A stretch of 64,000 nucleotides of DNA from Ananas comosus (taxonomy: Eukaryota > Streptophyta > Magnoliopsida > Poales > Bromeliaceae), in NCBI RefSeq assembly GCF_001540865.1, contig NC_033628.1, positions 12,499,517 to 12,563,516 of the forward strand, read 5' to 3'. Made by a program: the position numbers and the translations under genes. This document shows, one piece after another, positions 1 to 13,236 of this stretch (its first letter is position 1; every line of letters starts with the position of its first letter). The notes under the pieces were generated by a model. That model did not search any database. It was not told the origin of the DNA and saw nothing but the letters and a program-made list of their open reading frames with translations.

Positions 1-95
1 AAAACACAAAAGAAATAAAAAAAAAAAAGAAAAAAAAAAGAGCAAAAGACTACCCGAAAGAAATCAACATTTCAAACAGGAAAAGAAAACAGCAC

Positions 96-3000
96 CTTGC
101 ACAGTCATTGTTCTCTGCCAAATATGTCTTCAAATCTTCAAAGCACTTCTTCTCCAAAGGTTCAACTTCTGAATTATGAAGTTTCAGAGCAGGCCATAAC
201 TTCGATAGTACACAATAAACAAGAACCTACGACAGTGGAGGATTTTTACAATGGCTTGAGCAAAAACAAAAATATACTAAATTTCTAATCTGAAAAAGTA
301 AAATGGGCATCACCTGAGTGAAACCACGTAAGCTATGGTGATGGGAGGTTAAGAATGGAACTATTGGAGGAAGGAGCTCATTCAAATGCTTTATCTGAAC
401 AGACAAATCACTTGAATGCAGGATTATGTTTGCTGCTATGAATACATAGGAAGAAAGTGCCTGCAGATAAAACAGACATATTAATTGATATCGCCAAACA
501 GCAAGTCATGCAACCAAGATTACCTGTGCCCGCATGGTGTAATTGTGAAAAATAGGAATTAGCTGCTGCTCAGCCTGCAACAGATATGAATACATTATGA
601 GTTAGTATCGATAATTGATACTAATAAGTCAAAACTGAAAATATCTCTAAAAGATAATAATAAGCAAAACTCAAAACTGAATATAACTCTAAAAAGGTTC
701 TTATGTAGTGACTATATGATTACCATAATACGAACCAAAATAAGTAAAAGAAACAATCGAGCTGAGATAAAAGAAAGCAAAAGGTTTATACTAACAAGGA
801 AGTTCCTTACCAGTGTTGGGAATTTCAAGTATATCTGTATGGCAAATGTTTCCAAGTACTGTCTGACAGCTGGTAAATTGTTTCTCTACATAACAACAGT
901 AAGGTGTTACTTGACATTATTAACAACATTACCAGGATTGCTTCGTTAAGTGCCAAGGGATACATGCATTCATGCACTCCAAAGCTGAATATATGATCCA
1001 ATGAGATATATAGACTTATCGGAATATACTGACTCTTGCACAACCATATGACTTTGCGACACCAAGTTCGTACTGTGGAATGTGGATAACCATCAAGAGT
1101 ATTTTATACAATCAACGTAAGAAGTAAACAAAGAACAAGATCCATGTGCTTTGAGAATAAGTAGGAAGAGGCCTTGCATTAGTGCAAGGAATCAAAATCA
1201 AGGACAGGAAGAAAACATAAATTTATCAACAAGGGTAAGAGCAGCTGAAAACAGGTGCAGCAAAAATAATATAACCACATTTGACAGAGAAAAGATGTAC
1301 TAACATATAGACAAAGATGCAACTTAGAGGTGACTTCTTCAACTATATCCTCCTCGACAAAGTGGGACAATACACATATCATTTGCCAAGCACGAACTTT
1401 GCGTCTATGAACCTGATAAAAGAATGGGGCCATTGTAAATACAATAAAAAGCAAGAACCTCTAAGGTGAACTATAAAACCAAAGAGGAGTTAAAAGATTG
1501 CTTACACTGCTATATTTTTTGTATAACTCCTTTGAGAGATCTTTATCATTCACCTACAGTCAGCCAGAAGAGATTTTAAAAAAAAATTAGGATTGAAAAA
1601 CTTGGATCCCTCATGACATAATTTAACTAGGTGTCGAACTGCGTACTATGAAAGAGCAAAGAAGTGCCAATTATAAGTATTTAGACTCTGCAAATAGTAT
1701 AAGAACCAATCATGAACATTTTGGAAAATTTAACTCACTGGAATTTTATTATGTCTTTGCATATAGAAGAGCACCAGAAATTTAATTCTAAACTTTTTAA
1801 TAAATAAAGATCCTATAGATCAAAAACATTATCATTTAGAAATTACCTAGAACGCAAGTAAAAAAGAACTGAATCTGTTAAGAACATGCTGAACTTAAGA
1901 TGTAAACCACAACTGACAACTGTAATATATTGATGCCGCTACACTTCAGCCCAATTTTCCAAGATTATAGCCCATACCGCAGAATCGAGGAGCTCCAGTA
2001 GAAAAAGTTTTCCACATTGAAGGGCAGACAAAGATTCTTCAGTTTCCAATGCTTCCTTCCTATTGCATAAGTTTCCTAATTGATAAAAGAGAACAGCAAC
2101 AGATACACGAGCATACATTTCTGTATTAATAAACACCTGAAAAACAACAGACAACAATTTACAAATTAGTGATATGTTATAAAACACCAAATCAAGTATC
2201 ACCACAAAGATTGTGCTGATGCTGTAGACAAAGAATATTCTTATACAAAAGAGAATACCATAAACTTGATTATGAAATATTATGACCAAAGACAAGAAAT
2301 AATATTGTAATGATGGCAATTCTGATAAGCAAGGATTTAAGTGTCATGACACGGGGTCGTGTCGAAAACTTACGGACATCGTACAGTCCAGTGCGTGCCG
2401 GAAACAAAAAGTATATTTGTGCCAACACATAATAGCATGAAATATTCATTTTCTTTAGCAACAAAATATTCTAATTGCTTATTATGTATCTTTATCAAAT
2501 ATTTTAAACTTTATTGAGAAAATTACTTACTAATTTAAAAAAAAGAGAGTTTTGAGCTATGTCATCGACACGAGAGCTGTATCGTACCAATATTTTGTTG
2601 GTACAATACAGCACGGTAGATACGGCCCATACCGATGGGCAATTAAATCCTTCGATAAGCATCCAAATATAATGGAACAGATGGCTTTTGATACTCAAAG
2701 TACCATTCCTAGTATTATAAGGTAGACAAGCACGGCTTTGTTTACCATTAACTGATAGTAACATTTCAATAACATCGAAATGGATTTACCTCTGTGAACT
2801 CACAATCTGGGCTTTGAGCTAACAAAGAAACTTCAGCTCTTGCATCATGGTTTTCTGATCGCTCAGCATCAAAGTCCTCATCAAAAGCCACTATTAGGGG
2901 CAAAAAGAAAAATAAAGAGGGCTGGAATATAAAAGAGAGAACAAGCTGACAAAAGTACAAAAATATTCCCCACAAAGCAAATTCTTGGAAATAAATGGCA

Positions 3001-5294
3001 GAAGAAATAGCACACCAGAGCCATATAAAGAGAGCAACTTCAATTCTTTTATGTAACACTTCAGTACTTTTGGGTGTAACAGCCATAATCCTGTCAGATG
3101 CAAAGCTGCAAGACGAATAGTGCGAGGACTTTTCACACCTTCATCAAGTAGTTGCTCAACAAACTACAGAAAATAAAGGTTTATAAATCACCGCAAGTGG
3201 AAGCTTAGAAGAGATACGAGGGTCAGCACAGAAGAGAGGTTAATGACAAGTAGACTAACCCATTTTAACGGGCCTTTCCCCTTTCCATCTGTCTCATGCA
3301 TGTTCAAGTCACTAAATACTGCAGGATGCAAAACTGCAGATAAAAGAGCAGCAATAGGTGCAACTCTACGTTTATTGCAGCTAAGGTGTAATAACCAGGA
3401 AGATTTCACTAGTTGCCTCATCATCTGCAGAGCAAACAAAGATAACTTTCAGTTAATAGAGAGATTTACCATGAACTTGTGTACTCAAAAAGGTATGTCA
3501 TAGTTGACCATCCTCTATACTATCTTTGCTCTAATAGTCAGTTGCACCACCAGCTAAAAGCTAGTGATGTGATATCCTTCCTTCACGACATCAATACAAA
3601 ACGCTGGTCAAGGTCAGAATGAAGGGAATTATGAGATACTTCAACACAAAATAAAGCTCTAACCATGAGGCCTTGACTTCATGTTGATCAAGACATCTAC
3701 AATAGCAAAAAGCAGCAATTCAAATTTCAAAGCTTGTTGCCGTGCATTAATTTTCCTTCTTATGAACTCATTTTACACCTTTCCATATAAATGAGCAGAT
3801 TTGGTTTTGGAAACACCTTCTCTAGAATATATTAACTTTGCCCATTTCAAGCAAGTATTTAACTAAATGTTTTGAACCGTTAGAAGTTTTATTAGTAACA
3901 AGATTATGCAAAAATACTGAGCACATGAATATTACCTGACAATCGACCTTGGAAAGTGAGGAAATTTCTTCTCTTGATCTACAGGAGTGTAAATTGTTCT
4001 GAGAAAGCCCAAAAACCAGTCTAACACATCTCAATATGGACAGGACAGAATTTTCACCAGCATTTTCAAGGCTGTAAAGATAGATAAGATTAGTGCAGAA
4101 ACTGAATAGAGCAAAAAACAAGTAATAACACAACAAGTTACTGCCTTACTTATTCAAAATAGAATTGATTAATGGCCCAAAACATAAGAACGAACAGAGA
4201 CTGTTGCTTTAGTTTACTTCACAAAAAGACAAAGTTCTTTGCAAGGACAAACGAGAAAATAGGGGGAGATATAAGAACATTTGACTACTAGGTAAAATAT
4301 TGAGGATGGAAAGCAAAAAAAGGAACATTTAATACATTCCCATCACATAAACAAGTATAGCTACCTTAAAAACCAAAATCAGTAATAGAATCCTCAGAGA
4401 CACACCTTTGATTTATTTAGATAATAATAAATTAGTTTGATTGCCGCTGCTGAACGAACCGAACCACATGTAGAAGAATTTGTATGTGTTGTGGTACTTA
4501 CTATGCAAGGGGCAACTATCAGACTCAACTGATTGTTGCATCAGCGTATGTTATAATTATATGTCATGCCAGAAAAAAAAATAAATTTACACTCACCCAA
4601 AACAGAAAAAGTGTATTCATTTCAGCTGGATAAACTGAAATCTGGCAGAGCAGACCGTAAATCAGATTTGATAATGCCATTGCTTCCAGGAACTATGTGA
4701 AAACATCCTGTCCTCTATTTTTAAAAAAATCTCAGAGAAGGCAGTTTCGAGAAATATCATCAGTAATTACCTTTCCACAATATCAGAAAAAATGGTCCTG
4801 AGAGTTGAGTCTGCAAATAAGCAATTTGAACACCCTCGATGAATTCCTTTCCCGCTAACACTGTACGGAATAGCAAGCAGGGACTCCATACAAAGCCACT
4901 GAATCACAACAGTTTGTTTGTAAACCTCCATTCAACTTAACAGTCAAAATGGCATAAAGATTTCCATAAGACTCGTCCAAAATCCAATAAAGAACAGAGA
5001 TATAATTATTAGAACGATAAGATCCCTGGCAAAATTCAAACCTTCCAATACATTAAAACTGCTCGCCTGCTTCGTGTCAAAACTCCATTTGCAAGGAGAT
5101 CGTTGATGTTGGTGAGAAAGCTAATAGCGAGCAAATCTAATGAAGGCTCTCTTTCTCCATTTAAGCACTGCGGCTTGCTGTAAGCCTTCGTGAAATCAAG
5201 ATTAAAAGATGTGACGCCAGAAGACAACGCACTCAATACATAAGCCAGAGCTTCATATGCAGCTAAACGAACTTCTGCTCCAGTCTACTCTGGG

Positions 5295-5353
<59 letters not shown>

Positions 5354-6329
5354 AAGAAGAAGAAAGATAAAAGAATCATTATAACACTCTATGTTGTCAA
5401 CTAATTTCTATAGATAAATGTATCGTAGTGATTCGACATGCCTCTGTAGCATAGGTTGGAGATTGGATAACTTTCCAAGAGAATTCTGATAGGAAAGTAA
5501 ATGATGAATTAAGGGAAACATCCTTTGCATGCTGACTGCACCATGACAAAACACAGGCAACAGTCCTCATCAACAAAACCTGTCCAAAAGGGAAAGGCAT
5601 GATTACCTAAGAACTCGTATATGCTTAAATGTATAAAACTGTGCTGACTGTGTTGATGCCTTGTCAATACGATAAGAAACGGTCAGCACAGCCTGTGCAA
5701 ACAGGCATTTAATCCTTGGTAAAGGTAATTCAGGAAAGGAATGTAAAGCAATAACAATGTACATATATATATAGAGAGAGAGCTTTGCTGGTTACTATAA
5801 GTAGTAAACAGCTAGGTTTACTACTGATTTGCTTTCGATGATAGAACTTCCAAATCGACGATCGGCACCGTTGAATATGATCTAAACCATTTAAACAACA
5901 TAGAAATCAATTTCATACTTTTTCGACCTCACTAACCTGACGATCAAAAGGTCACAAAATTTGTAATTTTAATGGCCGGTATGGTGCATTTGCTCGCTTA
6001 ACAGTATAGAAGAATCCAAATCAGTTAAATTTGTATTGGAAAATTCTTTAAACTACTTAAAACAAGATCTAGACTCTAGATCTTAAATACAAAATTGTAT
6101 AATCACTTTTGAAGGATATTCATTTTCAGCCATTCATTTTATGTCCATTTGATGGACAAGAGAACAATATCGAAAACGCATAAAATTTGATTTACAAATA
6201 GTTTTAAATAGTCTAGATCATGTTCAACGATCCCAATCGTCGAATTGGAAGCTCTATCATCAAAAATAAATTGATAGTAAACTTAGCAGTTTACTACCAA
6301 CAGCATTTTAGCAAAGCAGCATTTTAGCA

Positions 6330-6373
<44 letters not shown>

Positions 6374-9300
6374 AAAGAAAGCAGCAGATCTAAATCTTCT
6401 CTAATGCGCAAAAATAAAAGAATTGACAAGTGTAAAGTACTCCATTATAATATCTCATATCCTATTGAGGTTAAAGAAATTTGTATGTATTTCAAATTGA
6501 AAGGAAGTACAGCTTGCAACACAGAAGAGGTCATAAATGAAGCCAGACGCCTTTGACTCGGGCCTCCAAGCTTTCCCTTGACAGAACACGGTAAGTCAGT
6601 CTCTTCTGTCACATCTACTGACAGCAAAAGGGGACACACCGATTTGGCAAACACCACAAGTTCCTCCTGCAGTAATAACCACAATGGTTTTTTTTTCACT
6701 TATGTCTATAGATACTTCAATGAAATTGGTAGAACTGGATAAGCAGATGTTCTCATTTACCATAATCGGAAGTAATGAAACTGTAAAGTTTTCACAAATG
6801 GAAATTAAAAGAGGACAGAATTGATCCAATCTGTTACTCATTAATTTCCTCCAATTAATTTGAAGTTCCTCAACCATTCTCAAAATGATAATGAGAAACT
6901 TAATAGACCTCCACTTTATATTCTGGTCCTCTGCAGAAAGATTACTGCCATAGTTCCGTAATAACTGTAAATGAGAACAAAGTATTAACAAGTCATTCAT
7001 ATGAATATCTATAGAAAGAAAGGAAATACAACATATATTTCCAATTAAAGAAACAACAGCAAGCAATCCTACTGAACAACCAAATCAAAAAGAAAGTAGG
7101 TCCATGCTAAGTCCAATAAGCATGTGACAAAAAGCACAATTTCATAACAATCAAAAGCAAGCTCACCAAAGCCCAAAAGTGGGTAAAAACACATTCCTGT
7201 AAGCTATAAAACTAATTATATCGCATGCAGACAACATAGGGTAGGTAAATGTACACAAAGTCTACCCAGTCTGAGCGACAACATCCGGGGGGAAAACTCT
7301 ACGTTGGTAAGATCACATTGCACATGCTACAACATCCCAATAATTGCTGCTTATAAATTGCTATTTATGACAATTGCCTCACATTAAGACGACACAAGAT
7401 AGAGAGAAGAGAAAAAGCCTAAACAAATGTTCCAATACTATACATAAATTAAGCGAACAAAAATAAAATGGTGAAACTCAAATTATTATATAAAAGTTAT
7501 TCCTATAGCATTTAATAACCACCTCATACATTAATATATGTGGTGGCACAAAGATAACGTTCTCAGGGTAAGAGAACACAGAACAAATCATAAAGCAAAA
7601 TTGTCGTCTGAGCTAACATTTTAAATTTACAAAAACATAAAGCAAAACAGGTTAATATAACCACGCAATAATCAAGTATCGCAGAAATCGAACCTTGAAT
7701 ATTGGCTCTATATGTTGCTCCGAGTCTATGAGAAGAAGAACCCTTGCCCACCTTTGCGCCTCAGCTTCCCATGCACCTACATCCTCATCATCAAAAGTAT
7801 ACAACCCTTCTGCTGAGTACGTGTGATTTATGAAGCTTGTCGGGAAACTGATAAGCTCATTAAAAAAACAAGAACTGGTATCAACAGGGCATTGGTAGCT
7901 ACTATGCACGAGCCATTGCTGCACGATTCCTCTTAATGATCCTAAGAGAACAATGTGTGTGTAAAACAATATATAAGTGAAAAAAGAAGATGCAAGTTAA
8001 GGCCAAAATAAAGAGAGGACTTGATGAATAAAATAAAGTGAAAGCAAAATCAAGATTCAGCAGATGGCAACAAGTAAATAGAATGGACGGCGTCTAAATG
8101 ATTGCTGTGAGCAAACCAGCTAGTGTTTGGTTATTTTAGTTGTACGATCAATTCATCATCGTTAATTAGTATAGCAAGAATGGAAGTGAAGTGAACATAG
8201 TGTACAAACAAACCATCAAAATCGTATAATGCACTGCTTCCAGTAGTAAAAGAAATGACACGAGAACTAACAATAATACAGTGGTCGAAATATGAAAATA
8301 TTTTTTTCTAGTGCATACCAGTAAGATCAGTAAACTCTCGAGGTACCGATGAAAGAAAGTGCAAAAGCAGATCAAGTGGGACATCAGTTATATTTATCAA
8401 GGCTGATGCAGCTTTAAGAACCTGCTGACAAACTGGGAGCCATCATAAAGGATATATTCAGAATTACTTTGTGATAATCGGTAATGAGATACTAAAGTAA
8501 GCACCACCATAATCTTGCCAAGATACGAACCTTTAAGACGATAATTTGGATTGAAGTGCTGTTTGCTTCTCTCAATAACCACCCCCAAAGCATCCAATAC
8601 ATCTTCAGGACTGACGGGCAAAAGAGTAACTCCACCATATATTGTTTCCTTTGCCTCTGAAGTAGCAAGGGCACAACTTACATCAGTTCCCCCCTGTGTA
8701 TCTTCAGACCACCCAGCAGAAGAAGCAATACAAAAGGCAAGAGCCATTAATCCAGCTCGACCAAATGAATCATATTTAGCAGCGGATGCTAAGGACCAAA
8801 CCAGCGACAAGCGGACACTGCAATAAGAGTTAGGTAGTCTCACAAGTGAAATCAACCCAAATTAAAGAAATGCAAAAAAAAAATATATTTACTCTACTTT
8901 GAAATAAAAAGAAGAGAAAACAGACTAAACAACCCACCACGAACTACGTATCTGCAAAATACGTGTTTGATACCTATAAATGTGCTGGAACTAAAGAGTG
9001 TGACAGGTCAATTATCACCAAGCAATGACATACGAGAATTACGCTGAAGAACAAGCTCCTATTTTCGGAGGTTCTCATGAGATGCAAACCCATTGGATTC
9101 TCTCAAGCTCACAGATGAGGATTAAGTAAGACTAGAAAACAACAAAAAATGTATCAATGCCTAACTATAACTAAAGAGGAATGTGAAGATTTCCCCTCTC
9201 GACAAGTGGAAACATCTAATCTGGCATTTTTTTTTTAGGTTTTACAAACACTAGGTAAAAAAAGGATATACATTTCATCTCTCACACTGATATGGTAATA

Positions 9301-12300
9301 ATCAAGAAAGAAAGGGAAGACAAAACAAGGAGAAAACGGTAGAGCAGCCACAATTTTACAGGCTCATAATATTATAAGGGCGTAGGACTAGCAGGATTGA
9401 AAAAGCCAAGAAAAGGCAATGGTACAAGCAAGTCAAAAAGTTAGCACCACGAGGCCACAGACTATATTGTATAGAACTAGTGAAGTCAGCAAGTGCACAA
9501 ATCTGGCAAGAAACGGAGGCATGGGAGTCATGTGGTACAGCCGTACAGGAGGAACAAAAAGTAGTAAAGTTTTATGCTATCTTGTACTTCACTTGGTGAC
9601 TACTGTATGATCCAAAAATTGTACCTCAACATCATTTGGCGGGAAAATTCATGAAAGAACTTCGCAGCACCTTCTATCGTTTTTGAACTATAAACACCTC
9701 TCACACCTGCAACGAAGTACAAAATATGTGAACCATAATATCAGTTAGCTTTTTGAAGAGTAAGCACGATAATACTTAACACCTTCACTACAGGGTCTTC
9801 AATTGAAAAATGAGAGTAACAATTGAGTAAAACCAACCGAAGTCCTTGTGGTGAACAACATCGTTCAATCCATTTATAAGAGGACCAAGAACAAAGTCTT
9901 TGGGAATTCTTTGAGCAAAATTGTCATATTGTTTCCATCCAATGTCCAAAAATGATTGCATAATTAAACACCGCACTGAAATAAAAATAAAAAATAAAAA
10001 AAATCATGAACGCGACTTTCAGCTGTCAGTAATAAAAACAAGCAAAATACGTTACTCAAATATAAAACAAAAAAGAACGCTGACCTTGAGGGTTTTCATG
10101 AGAAAAACCACGTTCCCACAATACAACCATCCAACTTAAAACTCCCTCGAGAGTTTCCATCTGGAAATGATGGCCTCCATGATCTACAGAATCCAAATAA
10201 TCACTCTGTGATCGAGACTGAAGCAACAAAGCTACCTGAAAGTGAATACATTGGTAAAGGTATTTTTTTAATTAAAACCAAGTAAAAGAAATCGGTAATA
10301 TTGTTATAAATTTCTGATGCATCTACAAAAGACCAGGAATATGGCTCTGTACTAAAGCAAGAAAGAAATAAATTGTCATTCCCTCATAAGAACGCATGCT
10401 AATGCTGCTGCAAATGCAGGGACTTAAACAGCCTGGTCTAATGTCCAATATGAGCATCCATTATTAAGTAGAAAGATATCCAAAATAGTTACTGGATTTT
10501 TCTAACTTCTAATCCGAAGTGCAGGATAAAGCTTACCTGGTGAGTCCAAGCAGCCTCAACTAAATGTGTGCCGTATTCTTCCAGCGTTTCATATAGTAAC
10601 AAGAAAACCTTCCATCTGTCATAACTACTTGAACAAAATTGATCCGAATGGCATACCTCTCCCACACCTAAGGACTTTGCTTCTTCATCAGCCCATCTTT
10701 CTCTTTTTGTCATAGTGGCATGTGATGAAGTCCGACAATACGTGGCAGCCGAGCTTCTCTTGGCATCTTGAGGGAGTTTAGAATCACCAGAGCAGTATTG
10801 ATCAAAATCGCTTTCAGTGGAAGAAGAGCAATTTCTTAGCAATATTTTAATGACATACAAAGCTTGCTTTCTCACTGAACCATCTCTATCAACCTTGAAA
10901 CATCAAAATGGAAGAAATATGCGGAATCAAGAAATAACACCACATCCCCAAAAGGTAGAACTTTATTCCAAGCGAAAAAGCATACAAACAGAACATATGG
11001 CCAGCAAGAACATACGAACATGAAGGTACAAGAGCATACCAACCCTTTGCGAACTTCCTCCCAGAATTCTTTTGTGTCTCTTATATCAAAGTCTTCAGAG
11101 CTATCATATTTTGCAACAGTTTCGCATTTTTCTACATGGTGAGAGAAGTACAACGAGAGGATACTGTATGCATCAGATCGCTCCTGACGCCCCAAAGAAA
11201 ACAGAGAAATACAGCACTTCCATATATCTTTCAAGACAGAGAACCTGCAGGATCAAATTGGGTGTGATAAATTATCCTTAAAAAGAAGAGAATGATACAT
11301 TCACGAACCAGCATGTATCCTGAACACAGGAGTAATCTGCTCCTACCTGGAAAGTGTGAATTCTTTCTCATGAGCAAATACTGTGACCGAAGAAAACTCA
11401 TTAAGCGAGCCGAGTAGGACCGGAAGAAGCATGCGGGTGGCACAAGATCGATAGTCCGGACTCTGTGTAAGCATGCAGAGCACCAATTTTGACAGGTCCC
11501 AAGTCAAATTCTGAGCTAGGGCATCCAATGATCTGCACCCTTCAATAGACATTAAATCTAAGCTACAATGCCCCTCCCTTATTTTCAATACGGCAATCAA
11601 CAAAGATTTCAAGATACGGCAAGTCGTTATAAGTGGTAAAGATTGTGATGACACCCCTTCAAAGTTCCCGTCGACTGCTCCTTCGCTACTCCATTTGTAA
11701 ACAGACAATTCATCATTCTGCGGAAGGCCCACGCCGAGGCCTATCGACCTGAGGCAGAAAGGCACGATGGTCGTCCCCAACAGCTCCCAAGATTCGTTTT
11801 TGGAAATGGCATCACATAGCAACCCAACAATCTGGCAGAAAGGGGGCTAGAAAGTGAATAAATGCATTCAAGAAGAGAATGAGAACCGAAGCATTTCGCT
11901 CATTACCGGATTGAGCAACTCCGTGTCATTGATTTTGATCGCTTTCAGTAGCGGCACGAACACTCTCCAGATTAGCGATCGCATCGCATCACGCGGATAC
12001 TCTAAAAAACTTAACCAACAATCTAAGAAGATCGCGAAAGCAAAGTATCAAAAGAATTGGGCTTAAAGAATCGAAATTACCGGTATTCTTGATCAAATGG
12101 CAAAGTGCGGCAGCGTGCGACACGGCGTAGTTCGATTCAAGAACCTGCGGCCGAAGAGATCATCGATTTAAAACAGAATTGAAGAGTTATGTATACGGAG
12201 CAATGGAGGACGCAATATAGATCGATTCCTCTCACCTCGGCGGGATCAGGGAAAGCGCGGAGGAGAGAGACGAAGAGGTCGTTGGGGGAGACCGAGGCGG

Positions 12301-12421
12301 AGGCGGCGACGCAGTCGACGATCGCCGGAACGGCGGCGGGGGGCGCCGCGGCGAAGCAGCTCCTCAAAGAGGCGATGTAGGGAGAGAGAGGGGATAGGGG
12401 AGGTGGGGTTATCTCCTCCAT
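96..12421 (-). CDS. TARBP1: TARBP1-like tRNA (guanosine-2'-O)-methyltransferase, 3' end missing
   Basis: Large ARM/HEAT-like helical protein of the plant TARBP1 family (SpoU/TrmH-type tRNA 2'-O-ribose methyltransferase). I read 28 exons that keep phase: 12421-12236, 12144-12081, 12001-11907, 11831-11347, 11244-11040, 10893-10537, 10235-10085, 9975-9838, 9706-9625, 8817-8531, 8432-8319, 7941-7694, 6964-6761, 6666-6511, 5579-5442, 5284-5042, 4898-4771, 4071-3936, 3424-3260, 3163-3016, 2890-2790, 2136-1978, 1553-1506, 1412-1305, 885-811, 574-524, 460-314, 226-96. They give about 1516 codons. Family-typical strings include RCLIMQSFLDIGW, GKLGGPSQRRL, IRLAALHLTGLWLL and HRRKVRAWQMICVLS. The start is ATG 12421, just downstream of a CT tract in the 5' leader; an upstream GUG-type extension is only repeat translation. 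The catalytic SpoU domain should lie past the left edge. Intron 15 appears to be GC-AG. Family call sure; individual splice sites are inferred. Confidence 0.88.
5291..5365 (+). repeat. Compound (AAT)n(AAG)n microsatellite
   Basis: Perfect AAT repeats (about 5295-5325) run directly into AAG repeats (about 5324-5364). It lies inside intron 15 of the TARBP1-like gene, about 10 bp from the acceptor of exon 16 at 5284, so the minus-strand transcript reads CTT repeats followed by ATT repeats just before the splice site. The CTT part can serve as pyrimidine-rich intron sequence. Confidence 0.9.
5763..6373. mobile_element. Long-TIR MITE-like element in a TA/GA microsatellite (copy A)
   Basis: Non-autonomous element of about 560 bp in intron 14 of the TARBP1-like gene. 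The left arm (about 5780-5896) and right arm (about 6215-6337) are imperfect inverted repeats of more than 100 bp; both carry a version of GATGATAGAACTTCCAAATC. The left flank is a TATATA/GAGAGA microsatellite and the right flank its complement (CTCTCT then ATATAT, 6332-6373). No coding capacity. The same family recurs at 46953-47487 and, more diverged, at 58551-59084. The layout resembles microsatellite-targeting MITEs such as rice Micron, but family identity is not established. Confidence 0.7.
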
Positions 12422-12466
12422 TTCCTCCTCTTCTTCTTCTTCGCCTTTGTTTCTTCGATCCTTTCC

Positions 12467-12514
<48 letters not shown>

Positions 12515-12545
12515 CAAAACCTCTGCGCAAAACCCTAATCCTTGT
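12422..12545 (-). promoter_or_regulatory. TARBP1 5' leader with CT/GA tract and telo-box
   Basis: Immediately upstream of the ATG at 12421 there is a pyrimidine-rich stretch with an uninterrupted (CT)n run at 12471-12510 on the plus strand, which is a GA tract in the transcript. Next to it, near 12527-12538, is an AAAACCCTAA telo-box. GA tracts are known binding sites for plant BPC/GAGA factors, and telo-boxes are common near start sites of translation-related genes. The assignment to this gene's leader is inferred from position only. Confidence 0.5.
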
Positions 12546-12862
12546 TGGAGATGGACCCCGCGATGATACGAAATTAAATACCCTCTTTTTTCATCTATTT
12601 TTATTTACTAAATAAATAACTTAATATCTTAATCTCTTTTTCTTTGTGTCTCTTGATGCTATTATGTAATGTGTACAATATTGTAACATAATAATATTGT
12701 AATCAAACACAGAAAATACTTATGCTTTTCAAAACGGTAAAAGAATCTTTTCAAGATGGCGAACGACCTCGCCCTTTGAGGATTTCATATTGTTTGTTTA
12801 GTCTGCTCTAAAAATGGTGATAACTTTACATACGGTAGTCTTAGGAAAGTGGTAACACTTAA

Positions 12863-13119
12863 GGCACCGTTTGGTTCGGGTATAAGCAAGAACTAGTTAT
12901 TACAGGGATAGGTACAAGTATGGGGATAAAAAAAATAGCGTTTGGATGAAAATTGGGTTGTTCCCGAGGATAAGAAAAATATTAGGAAGTTTTATATAGA
13001 AAATGGAGATGTTGGTGGTGATAAGCGAGAACTACTATTCTCGGGTAAAAAATTAGCGTTTGGGTATAAAGGGGGGATAAGGGCCTATCCCTATCCCTAT
13101 TCCCAAACCAAACAGTGCC
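12863..13119. mobile_element. Tourist-like (PIF/Harbinger) MITE
   Basis: 257-bp element. The terminal inverted repeats begin GGCACCGTTTGGTTCGGG on the left and, read inward from the right end, GGCACTGTTTGGTTTGGG. It is flanked by a TAA trinucleotide at 12860-12862 and at 13120-13122, the target duplication expected for PIF/Harbinger elements. It has no open frame of interest. It lies between the divergently transcribed TARBP1-like and trihelix genes. Confidence 0.8.
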
Positions 13120-13126
13120 TAAAAAA

Positions 13127-13236
13127 ATTTAATCAAAATGCTAAAAGATTGTAAAGAGAAAGATGAAAAAGAAAGTGGTAATACTATAGAGAATTTAATC
13201 AAAATGCTAAAAGATTGTAAAGAGAAAGATGAAAAA
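13127..13236. repeat. 44-bp direct repeat, two copies, period 66
   Basis: The segment starting ATTTAATCAAAATGCTAAAA occurs at 13127-13170 and again at 13193-13236 with almost no change. It starts right after the right target duplication of the Tourist-like MITE. The function is unknown, and replication slippage or a repair event at the insertion site is possible. Confidence 0.85.

Noticed and set aside
12422..12517. Extending the TARBP1 start upstream to the first Met at 12517
   Set aside because: The extra residues are only a translated GA repeat (Glu-Arg runs); MEEITPPPLSPLSPY at 12421 is the better N-terminus.
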